Shown piece by piece: positions 1-5,697 of a stretch of 6,020 bases of DNA; the first letter of the stretch is position 1, and every line of letters starts with the position of its first letter. The stretch is from UBA2982 sp040081395. GTDB lineage: Bacteria; Gemmatimonadota; Gemmatimonadetes; Longimicrobiales; Gaopeijiaceae. The DNA is taken from NCBI GenBank assembly GCA_040081395.1, contig JBEBGN010000181.1, positions 1 through 6,020 of the forward strand, written 5' to 3'. Made by a program: the position numbers and the translations under genes. Under the pieces are notes generated by a model. The model was not told the DNA's origin. It saw only the letters and a list, made by a program, of their open reading frames with translations, and made no database searches.

Positions 1-135
1 GCCCCCGCGGTCGAGGGGTTGGGCCCTCGCGCCGTGAACGTTTCGTAGCGGTACCATGTCTCTACCCAACGCACGAGAATCACTTGTGAAACAAAAGCAT
101 TGTCACGCGCCTCCGGCCCCTCCAGGAGATCTCGA
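1..135. other. Left-edge region and leader of the DUF2911 gene, no established gene
   Basis: No gene can be established here. In the first forward frame there are 15 sense codons (APAVEGLGPRAVNVS) and then TAG at 46-48, which could be the tail of a gene entering from the left. On the reverse strand an ATG at 57-55 (MVPLRNVHGARAQPLDRGG) stays open to the window edge, but nothing like a Shine-Dalgarno sequence precedes it. These two readings exclude each other and neither is strong. A 6-bp GC stem (CGAGGG 12-17 with CCCTCG 24-29, 6-nt loop) is present without a following T run. Bases 77-103 are noticeably richer in A and T than the surroundings and are the likeliest place for the promoter of the gene starting at 136, but I cannot pick a convincing -35/-10 pair. 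Confidence 0.4.
124..129 (+). promoter_or_regulatory. Ribosome binding site that sets the DUF2911 start
   Basis: AGGAGA at 124-129 lies 6 nt before the ATG at 136. This supports starting the protein at 136 and not at the in-frame TTG at 100, which has no such motif and would put 12 Arg/Ser-rich residues in front of an otherwise normal signal peptide. Confidence 0.8.
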
Positions 136-771
136 ATGACCCGGCCCACACACGCGGTCCTCTCGATGCTCGCGCCCCTTGCCCTCATGGGTTCACTCGA
201 GGCCCAACAGGGTCCCGCGCGCCCCAACGTGGCGCCGAGCGGCAGAGTCACGACCAGCGTGGCGTTCGACGGCAGACTCCTGTTGGGCCGCGGTTCCGAC
301 TGGGGCTGGTTCACCGGAACCCCGGCCCACTCCGGTCCGTCCAGGATGATCGTCGACTACGGCCAGCCGCACGCGCGGGGGCGGACGATCTTCGGCGACC
401 TCGTCCCCTACGGAGAGGTGTGGCGCCTGGGAGCCAACTGGGCGACCACGCTCATGCTCGATGTCGAGATGCGCATCGGCGACCTGGAGCTGCCGCGCGG
501 GGAGTACACGCTCTTCTTGCTTCCACGTCCCGACGGCGGCGAGCTGATCGTGAACGAGCAGACCCGCCAATGGGGCACCGACTACGACGCGACGCGGGAC
601 TTCGGCCGGACGCCGGTCGAGCGGCGGAATCTGGCCGAGGCGATCCCGAGCCTCACCATCACGCTCGAGCCCGACTTCCCGCAGGAGAACGGTGCGGTCC
701 CGTCGGGGACGATCCGCTTCGCCTGGGGCGAAGGGGAGTACTCGACGAGGTGGCAGATGCTCTGGCCCTGA
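136..771 (+). CDS. Secreted DUF2911 domain protein
   Basis: This gene encodes 211 residues from the ATG at 136, chosen for its AGGAGA site and because the protein then begins with a standard signal peptide: basic MTR, a hydrophobic stretch at about residues 7-20, and probable cleavage after LEA at residue 23. It is therefore probably periplasmic or exported. The DUF2911 core runs from about residue 72 to 160. It contains YGQPHARGRTIFG (75-87), the family hallmark LVPYGEVWRLGANWATT (89-105), LELPRGEYTLFLLP (117-130) and ELIVNEQTRQWGTDYD (136-151). The rest, to residue 211, is probably the last beta strands. Residues 48-70 form a Gly/Trp-rich stretch before the core (GRGSDWGWFTGTP) that I do not recall as typical. 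The biochemical function of DUF2911 is unknown. The gene stands alone, converging on the AsmA-family gene 47 nt away. The family assignment is firm, the role is open. Confidence 0.9.
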   Translation: MTRPTHAVLSMLAPLALMGSLEAQQGPARPNVAPSGRVTTSVAFDGRLLLGRGSDWGWFTGTPAHSGPSRMIVDYGQPHARGRTIFGDLVPYGEVWRLGANWATTLMLDVEMRIGDLELPRGEYTLFLLPRPDGGELIVNEQTRQWGTDYDATRDFGRTPVERRNLAEAIPSLTITLEPDFPQENGAVPSGTIRFAWGEGEYSTRWQMLWP

Positions 772-799
772 CGGTCGCGGGATGTCGCGGTCGTCGGTG

Positions 800-817
800 C
801 GGTCGACCCGGCGACCG
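800..817. terminator. Stem-loop between convergent genes, possible two-way terminator
   Basis: CGGTCG (800-805) can pair with CGACCG (812-817) around a 6-nt loop, giving a perfect 6-bp GC-rich stem in the 47-nt gap between the DUF2911 and AsmA stop codons. Its position fits a shared terminator. No T run follows on either strand, so it is not a classical intrinsic terminator. The gap also holds several GGTCG-type repeats (GTCGCGG at 774-780 and 784-790), so the pairing may be a by-product of local repetition. Confidence 0.3.
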
Positions 818-818
818 G

Positions 819-3365
819 TCAGGGAATGCGTCGGGCCAGTGCGACGGCGCTGCCCGCGTCAGGTTCGAGTGAGGGCGCGCCGAGCGGGCCACTCATGTGA
901 AGCCCGAGATCGAGTGGCCTCCCCGACATACGTAGCTGCCCGACGACGCCCGGCCCGATCCCGGTGCGGCGCAGCGAGATGGCTTCGAGCTGGCTCGCCG
1001 GGAGTGAGAGCGCGACCGAGACATCCGTGTCGCCTGCCAGGCTGAGCGCGCCGCCGAACACGACACGGCCGAGCGCCCCGCGAAGGTCGGACTCCTCGAT
1101 GCGCACCGCCCAATTCTCGAGTGCCAGCTCCGTGTTCCAAGAGGAGAACGGGACCTCCGACCAGTGTCCGGCCTCCAGGAAGTCGGAGAGCGCCGCATTC
1201 AAGCCGGTGTCCGAGAGGACGCCGTCGCGCATCTCCATCCGCGCGCGGCCGGCCAGGCTGTCCCCCACCGGCAGCAAGAGGCCGTCGGTCAGGCCGTGGA
1301 TCTCGATGTCGGCGTCGAGTCTGCCGGCGACGCTGTTGCCGAAAGGAGTGAGGCCCGCGAAGAACGGCATCGCGTCCACGTCGTCGAGTCCGAGCGTCAG
1401 AGCGAAGGGCTCCTCGGCGGATGACCCGAGGGCCAGCGCCAGCGATGCGTGCCCAGCGCCGCCCCAGGTCGAGAACCTCATGTCCGGAATGGAGACCGAG
1501 GAGTCCGTCAGAGTCACCGTTGTCTCCACGCGTTCCAGCCGGAAATCTCCGTAGGAAAGAGTGTCGATGGCGAGGGTGAGCGAACCGATCGCGGCCGCGC
1601 GCGCAGGGCGGGTGAGGCCCTTCTCCTGTACCACCGCACGGGCCGTGCGGCCTTCGATCGTTTGCCCGGCCAAGTGGGCGAACACGAGCTGCGTGTGCGA
1701 CGCATGCGGGCTGCCTGGTGGCACGGGGAAGAGGAGGTTCAGATCGAGATGTCCGCCGGTCACATCCAGGTGCACTCGAGTGCGCTCATCCTGGCCGGTG
1801 CGGAGGGCGGCCAGGTCCTCGATCGCACCCGTGACGGTCAGCGGGTGAGTGCCGACCATGACCTGGAGGTCCTGCCAACGGAGGGACCTCCCGTCCAGGG
1901 TCACCACGCCAGCCGGTACATAGATGGGTGCGGCAAGGCGCGTGTGCTCGACCTGGGTTCCGTCCAGCGTCACCGTACCCACCGCTTCTAGGCTATCGGG
2001 GGCGCGCAGGGGGCCGTTCAACCTCGCGTCCACGGAGCCGCTACCCGACAACGTCAGTCCCTCGGGGAGGAGGCGGAGTCGATCGAGCGCGTCGAGGTCC
2101 GTGCGGCTGCTGGCGACCAGGGCCATCGTCAGCCGGTCGTCGCGTGCGATCGTGCCTCGTAGGTCGAAGGGACCGCCGGCCAACCGGCCGCTGAGCGCTT
2201 GGATCTCGATGAGCGACGAGTCGATCTGGACGACACCGTCGATGTGCTCGGCCACGACCTCGCCGCGGAGGCGTAGGGTCACGTCGTCGAGGCCTGCCGT
2301 TCCGTGCATCACGGGTCGGTACGCCGCAGCGAGTCCCCCCTGCACCTGTACGGTCAACGACACGGTGCCCTCGACGACCGGGAGCAGGCTCGAGCGGGCA
2401 TTCAGTGGGAATGCCGCCACGAAGGCCCCTGCACTGAGTCGTTCGTTGGTGAGCTGGACATCGAACGACGGATTGGCTTCGTCGAGGCCTTCGATGCGTC
2501 CCCGCACGAGGAGTGTATCGCTGCCCAATGTGATGTAGCCGTCGTCCATGCCGATCGAGTGGAGGGGCGCGTCACCGGCCACCCACAATGCGACGGTCGG
2601 TCCGGCAACCCTGAGGATCCCCTCGCCCAGGGAGGGCACCCGCACGTGCAAGGAATCGGAGTGGATCACGACCCCTGCACGCCAAGCCCCCTCGGCGGTC
2701 GCCGAGAGGTCGGCGGTCCCGTCGCCATGCGTGACCATGAACGACCGGTCCCGGGCGGCGTCGAATAGGGACAAGCTGCCGTCCGACATGGTGATGCTTC
2801 GCAGAGCCGCTCCGAATGGGGCCGGCTCCGAGTCCGGCGTACGCCGCGCCCGACTCGGGACGAGGTCGCCGAAGTTCGACGAGCCGTCCGCGGCGATCGC
2901 CAGATGGACCGCGGGTGCGCTCAAGTGCACGCGTTGCACCATGGCACGACCGACAACCAACGGAAGCCAGGCGATGTCGAGCCGTACCTCGTCGAGGTGG
3001 ACGAGCGCTGGGCCACCGAAGCCCGGCGGATTGTCCACCGTGACATCGGCGAGGCGGAGCGAGGGACGCGGAACCAGGTCGATGCGTGCTTCCCCGACGG
3101 TCACGACGCGATTGAGGGCGGACGACGCACGCGGCTCCACCCACGACCGCACACGGTCGGAGTCCACGAGCAAGTCGAGCGCGATCGCAGTAAGCACATA
3201 AGTTGCCACCAATGCGCTGCACGCGATGAGGAGCAAACGGCGCGTCCACACGTGGTGATCGGCTTCGGACCGGACCTGTGCGAGCCGCTGCTCGAGGTGG
3301 TCGTCGACGGTCGCCGCCTCGGCGTTCGGATCCGGCGGGGAGATCTTCACACGACGCGGTCTCAT
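819..3365 (-). CDS. AsmA family protein, inner-membrane anchored
   Basis: This gene encodes 848 residues. Known AsmA-family members (AsmA, TamB, YhdP) are inner-membrane-anchored periplasmic proteins built as long beta grooves and linked to phospholipid transport toward the outer membrane or to outer-membrane homeostasis. The sequence shows a hydrophilic cytosolic N-terminus of about 42 residues, one membrane helix at about 43-66 (LLLIACSALVATYVLTAIAL), and then the AsmA N-terminal region. That region includes VVTVGEARIDLVPRPSLRLADVTVDN (87-112) and LDIAWLPLVVGRAMVQRVHLSAPAVHL (129-155). A long run of beta-strand-like segments follows, and the C-terminal AsmA-like part is at about 590-830 (RMEMRDGVLSDTGLNAALSDFLEAG, 709-733). 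The size falls between E. coli AsmA (about 617 aa) and TamB/YhdP (over 1,200 aa). The ATG at 3365 has a GGAGG site 7 nt upstream. It is divergent from the flavoenzyme gene and convergent with the DUF2911 gene. The family call is secure. The substrate, and which AsmA subgroup it belongs to, are unknown. Confidence 0.88.
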   Translation of the reverse strand: MRPRRVKISPPDPNAEAATVDDHLEQRLAQVRSEADHHVWTRRLLLIACSALVATYVLTAIALDLLVDSDRVRSWVEPRASSALNRVVTVGEARIDLVPRPSLRLADVTVDNPPGFGGPALVHLDEVRLDIAWLPLVVGRAMVQRVHLSAPAVHLAIAADGSSNFGDLVPSRARRTPDSEPAPFGAALRSITMSDGSLSLFDAARDRSFMVTHGDGTADLSATAEGAWRAGVVIHSDSLHVRVPSLGEGILRVAGPTVALWVAGDAPLHSIGMDDGYITLGSDTLLVRGRIEGLDEANPSFDVQLTNERLSAGAFVAAFPLNARSSLLPVVEGTVSLTVQVQGGLAAAYRPVMHGTAGLDDVTLRLRGEVVAEHIDGVVQIDSSLIEIQALSGRLAGGPFDLRGTIARDDRLTMALVASSRTDLDALDRLRLLPEGLTLSGSGSVDARLNGPLRAPDSLEAVGTVTLDGTQVEHTRLAAPIYVPAGVVTLDGRSLRWQDLQVMVGTHPLTVTGAIEDLAALRTGQDERTRVHLDVTGGHLDLNLLFPVPPGSPHASHTQLVFAHLAGQTIEGRTARAVVQEKGLTRPARAAAIGSLTLAIDTLSYGDFRLERVETTVTLTDSSVSIPDMRFSTWGGAGHASLALALGSSAEEPFALTLGLDDVDAMPFFAGLTPFGNSVAGRLDADIEIHGLTDGLLLPVGDSLAGRARMEMRDGVLSDTGLNAALSDFLEAGHWSEVPFSSWNTELALENWAVRIEESDLRGALGRVVFGGALSLAGDTDVSVALSLPASQLEAISLRRTGIGPGVVGQLRMSGRPLDLGLHMSGPLGAPSLEPDAGSAVALARRIP

Positions 3366-3372
3366 GGAGCTG

Positions 3373-3377
3373 CCTCC
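3373..3377 (-). promoter_or_regulatory. Ribosome binding site of the AsmA-family gene
   Basis: CCTCC on the plus strand reads GGAGG on the minus strand, 7 nt before the ATG at 3365. This near-ideal Shine-Dalgarno sequence fixes the start of the AsmA-family gene. Confidence 0.8.
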
Positions 3378-3438
3378 GGTCCGTGGGCGTGTCTCGGAGG
3401 AGAATCAGAGCAAACTGGGTGCCACTCTCGGCAGGGCT

Positions 3439-3467
3439 TTGACTTAGGCGAACGGCGCCCTTTGTTT
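3439..3467 (+). promoter_or_regulatory. Possible promoter for the flavoenzyme gene
   Basis: In the 107-nt divergent gap (3366-3472), TTGACT at 3439-3444 differs by one base from the -35 consensus. A T-rich stretch at 3461-3467 (TTTGTTT) sits about 16-17 nt further on, where a -10 element would be, although it matches TATAAT poorly. If real, transcription would start at or very near the ATG at 3473, giving little or no 5' leader. No convincing promoter could be picked for the opposite (AsmA) direction. Confidence 0.3.
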
Positions 3468-3472
3468 CCGGA

Positions 3473-4453
3473 ATGAAAACGCGCATCACAGAGCTGTTCG
3501 GAATCGAGCATCCCATCATCCAAGGGGGGATGCACTTCGTCGGCTACGCGGAGCTCGCCTCGGCCGTGTCGAATGCCGGCGCCCTCGGCATCATTACCGG
3601 GCTCACGCAGCCTACGCCGGAAGACCTCGCGCAAGAGATCGCGCGGTGTCGCGAGATGACCGACCGCCCTTTCGGCGTGAACCTCACGATCCTGCCGACG
3701 TTCAAGGCCGTGCCGTACGAGCAGTACGTGCGCGTGATCGTCGAGAGCGGCGTGAAGATCGTGGAGACCGCCGGCCGTAATCCCGAGCCCTTCCTGCCTC
3801 CGCTCAAGGCGGCCGGAGTCAAAGTGATCCACAAGTGCACGTCCGTGCGGCACGCGCTCAAGGCGGAGCGTATAGGCTGTGACGCGGCCAGCGTGGACGG
3901 ATTCGAGTGCGGCGGTCACCCGGGCGAGGATGACGTGCCCAACATGATTCTCCTGCCGCGTGCTGCGGAGGAGCTGTCGATTCCGTTCGTCGCCTCCGGA
4001 GGCATGGCGGACGGGCGCAGTCTGGTCGCGTCGCTCGCGCTGGGCGCGGACGGCATGAACATGGGCACCCGCTTCATCGCCACGAAGGAGGCGCCTGTAC
4101 ATGAGAACGTGAAGCGCGCGCTGGTCGAAGCGGACGAACTCCAGACGCGTCTCGTCATGCGGCCTCTGAAGAACACCGAACGGGTGTTGAACAACGCCGC
4201 CGTGGAGGAGGTCCTGCGCATCGAGCGCGAGAAGGGCGCCTCGGTCACCATCGAGGATATCCGCCACCTCGTCGCGGGTCAGATGGGGCGGCAGGTACTC
4301 CAGGACGGGAACCTCGACGCGGGCGTGTGGAGCTGCGGCATGGTGGCGGGGCTGATCCATGACATCCCGACGTGCAAAGTGCTCATCGACAGGATCATGG
4401 CCGAGGCGCGCACGATCATCCGTGAGCGGCTCGAGGGGTTCCTCGCGGCGTAG
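3473..4453 (+). CDS. FMN-dependent nitronate monooxygenase-family enzyme, probably NADH:quinone reductase type
   Basis: This gene encodes 326 residues forming a TIM-barrel flavoprotein of the nitronate monooxygenase (2-nitropropane dioxygenase) superfamily, cytosolic, with no signal peptide. Visible motifs are HPIIQGGMHFVG (13-24), NLTILP (70-75), KVIHKCTSVRHALKAERIG (117-135), DGFECGGHPGEDD (142-154, with H149 at the position of the family's active-site histidine), ASGGMADGRSL (174-184) and the phosphate-binding GADGMNMGTRF (191-201). AGQMGRQVLQDGNLDAGVWSCGM lies at about 268-290. From memory, the length, NLTxLP, KCTxVRHALKAER, FECxGHPGED and the GQxGRQ...G.WS.GM tail match Pseudomonas aeruginosa PA1024, shown to be an NADH:quinone reductase and not a nitronate oxidase, so that activity is the better guess. 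The ATG at 3473 is the only usable start: an in-frame TGA lies at 3440 with no start codon between. No Shine-Dalgarno sequence precedes it. The gene is divergent from the AsmA-family gene and its stop codon abuts that of the next gene. Confidence 0.9.
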   Translation: MKTRITELFGIEHPIIQGGMHFVGYAELASAVSNAGALGIITGLTQPTPEDLAQEIARCREMTDRPFGVNLTILPTFKAVPYEQYVRVIVESGVKIVETAGRNPEPFLPPLKAAGVKVIHKCTSVRHALKAERIGCDAASVDGFECGGHPGEDDVPNMILLPRAAEELSIPFVASGGMADGRSLVASLALGADGMNMGTRFIATKEAPVHENVKRALVEADELQTRLVMRPLKNTERVLNNAAVEEVLRIEREKGASVTIEDIRHLVAGQMGRQVLQDGNLDAGVWSCGMVAGLIHDIPTCKVLIDRIMAEARTIIRERLEGFLAA

Positions 4454-4456
4454 CTA
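4451..4456. other. Abutting convergent stop codons (TAGCTA)
   Basis: The flavoenzyme ends with TAG at 4451-4453 and the AttH-like gene ends with TAG read from 4456 to 4454 on the other strand. Together they form the palindrome TAGCTA, so there is no intergenic base. Any 3' untranslated RNA or terminator of either gene must lie inside the other's coding sequence. Nearby, CGAGG (4432-4436) and CCTCG (4441-4445) can form a 5-bp stem with a 4-nt loop, and GAGCGG (4424-4429) can pair with CCGCTC (4457-4462) around it. No T run follows. Confidence 0.9.
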
Positions 4457-5659
4457 CCGCTCCGGCGCCTCTCCGGCGTATCCCGTCAGCTCGACGTAAC
4501 CGCGCCCCGCGACTTCTGCGCCACCATCCCCCGTTCCCCGTACGGACACCGCGCCCTCCCAGTACCGGAAGGATAGGTCGAGCTCCTGGTCGGTGAGGCG
4601 CGGCGCGACGGTCAGGCTCCACCCGCGACCCGGCAGCTCGACGCGCCAACCCGACGGGTAGGCCGAGCCGTCGATGGGAGATGTCCAGGTGCCCGTCGAC
4701 TGCATGGTGACGTCTTCGTCCCAGACGAGTGCATCGTAGGTGCCGTCGGGAGCGACGAGCGTGCCTGCGCTCCACGCATCGGCGCTTCCATCGGCGCGAC
4801 GCAAGCGATACAGCATGAGATCCCATCCGTCGTCGAGCTGGAGGGCCGCCCAGTCCCAGCCGACTTGCCCCTCGGAGAGCGCGGATGTGCTCCACTCCCG
4901 GTCCATCCACGCGAGGCCGGTCACGGCGACCGTGTCCCCCCCGTGCACGAGCTGCCCCGTCGTGGGCATGCGCGTGTGGGAGTAATAGAAGGATGCGTTC
5001 CCAGGCTCGGGTCCTTTCTGGCTGAGGCCGGCGTCGCCGTTCAGGACCACAGGCTTGCCAGCTTCGAGCGCGAGGTCGAGCGCGACGCCGTCCTGTGAGG
5101 CGCGCAGGCGGACGGGGAACAGGTTCGTGGCCGACGCGCCCTCGATCGTCCAGTCTTCGACCCAGACCCGGAGGGGAAGGTCGGTCGCGCCCGCGAGGCC
5201 GACCGCTCCGCGCGCGAAGCGCTCGAAGGCACGGAAGGTCCCGGCGGCCACATCGGTCACCGTGAAGTGCGCCATGTAGGCCTGATTGGTGGCCCAGGCG
5301 GACTGTGCCTCCGGTGCTTGTGGCGAGAGCGCGCTGCGAAAGATCGTAAACTGGAAGCCGAAGTCGCGGCCGTCGCTCGACGTCAGGTTACCGGTCACGT
5401 ACCACCACTCGGTACGGAACCCGACGTGCGGGCCGTGGTCGGTGGGGAATGCGAAGTCACGGGGGACGAGCGCCCGCTCGTATCCTGCGGTGTCCGCGCC
5501 GGCGAGCGTCTGCGTGAGCGATAGGCGATCGGTGCGCCCAACTCCGGCATCGCCTCCACATGCGGCGAGGCACGCGAGTGCACCCGCAGTTGCCCACGCG
5601 CTCGCGACTGCACGCCGGCCTCTCTGCCGAGGACCCATCCCGGGGGTGCCGGGTTTCAC
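4454..5659 (-). CDS. AttH/CrtC-like (lipocalin-fold, COG5621-type) lipoprotein
   Basis: This gene encodes 401 residues from GTG at 5659. An Arg-rich N-terminus is followed by a hydrophobic segment ending in the lipobox LAAC at 31-34, so C34 is probably lipidated and the protein is an envelope lipoprotein. The mature part shows the AttH/carotenoid 1,2-hydratase-like double lipocalin family: FPTDHGPH then FRTEWWYVTGNL (81-92), GFQFTIFR (101-108), NQAYMAHFTVTD (125-136), YYSHTRM (225-231), WMDREWS (251-257) and GWDWAALQLDDGWDLMLYRLR (267-287). The C-terminal strands include SGWRVELPGRGW (336-347) and GYVELTGYAG (387-396). Relatives are annotated as carotenoid 1,2-hydratase or predicted secreted hydrolase, but a carotenoid role is not supported by any neighbour here. 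D253 in WMDREWS may correspond to the catalytic Asp of CrtC, which is an inference. The GTG has GGAAGGGGG upstream. An ATG at 5638 (residue 8) would keep the signal but has no such site. The gene is divergent from the alcohol dehydrogenase by 38 nt. Confidence 0.87.
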   Translation of the reverse strand: MKPGTPGMGPRQRGRRAVASAWATAGALACLAACGGDAGVGRTDRLSLTQTLAGADTAGYERALVPRDFAFPTDHGPHVGFRTEWWYVTGNLTSSDGRDFGFQFTIFRSALSPQAPEAQSAWATNQAYMAHFTVTDVAAGTFRAFERFARGAVGLAGATDLPLRVWVEDWTIEGASATNLFPVRLRASQDGVALDLALEAGKPVVLNGDAGLSQKGPEPGNASFYYSHTRMPTTGQLVHGGDTVAVTGLAWMDREWSTSALSEGQVGWDWAALQLDDGWDLMLYRLRRADGSADAWSAGTLVAPDGTYDALVWDEDVTMQSTGTWTSPIDGSAYPSGWRVELPGRGWSLTVAPRLTDQELDLSFRYWEGAVSVRGTGDGGAEVAGRGYVELTGYAGEAPER

Positions 5660-5697
5660 CCCGCCCCCTTCCGGGCCGGCCCACGCAGGAGCGAGAC
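5660..5697. promoter_or_regulatory. 38-nt divergent gap between two GTG-started genes
   Basis: The gap carries the translation signals of both neighbours and little else. For the minus-strand gene, GGAAGGGGG (plus-strand 5664-5672) sits 4 nt before its GTG. For the plus-strand gene, AGGAG lies at 5687-5691. The gap is very GC-rich with no recognisable -10 box, so promoters for both genes must overlap the neighbouring coding sequence or be unlike the sigma-70 consensus. If the lipoprotein starts at the ATG at 5638 instead, the gap becomes 59 nt. Confidence 0.5.
5687..5691 (+). promoter_or_regulatory. Ribosome binding site that sets the alcohol dehydrogenase GTG start
   Basis: AGGAG at 5687-5691 lies 6 nt before GTG at 5698. 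It decides in favour of a GTG start. No ATG lies nearby in frame, and the protein starting here lines up well with the usual N-terminus of the family. Confidence 0.8.

Noticed and set aside
12..29. GC stem CGAGGG-N6-CCCTCG as a terminator of a gene to the left
   Set aside because: It has no T run and may lie inside a coding tail that ends at 48. The evidence is too weak to list as a terminator.
100..135. TTG at 100 as the start of the DUF2911 gene
   Set aside because: It has no Shine-Dalgarno site and would add 12 basic residues before a standard signal peptide. The ATG at 136 has AGGAGA 6 nt upstream.
964..2538. Long plus-strand frames (964-1554, 1449-1991, 1924-2538) antisense to the AsmA-family gene
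   Set aside because: They are Ser/Arg/Pro-rich low-complexity translations typical of GC-rich antisense frames. They have no motifs and no ribosome binding sites that I could see.
3397..3403. GGAGGAG on the plus strand in the divergent gap as a ribosome binding site
   Set aside because: No start codon follows at a usable distance. The nearest GTG (3419) is too far and its frame ends after a few codons.
2572..3519. 315-codon open frame on the minus strand overlapping the AsmA-family start
   Set aside because: Its Arg/Gly/Ala-rich translation shows no domain, and it lies in another frame of the well-supported AsmA-family gene.
3362..4360. 332-codon open frame on the minus strand, antisense to the flavoenzyme gene
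   Set aside because: Its translation is rich in His, Arg, Glu and Asp with no recognisable domain. It is the mirror of a GC-rich gene that shows strong family motifs, so it is a shadow frame.
4454..5659. Naming the lipoprotein crtC (carotenoid hydratase)
   Set aside because: It shares the fold family, but there are no carotenoid genes nearby, a lipobox is present, and its motifs fit the AttH/COG5621-type branch better.
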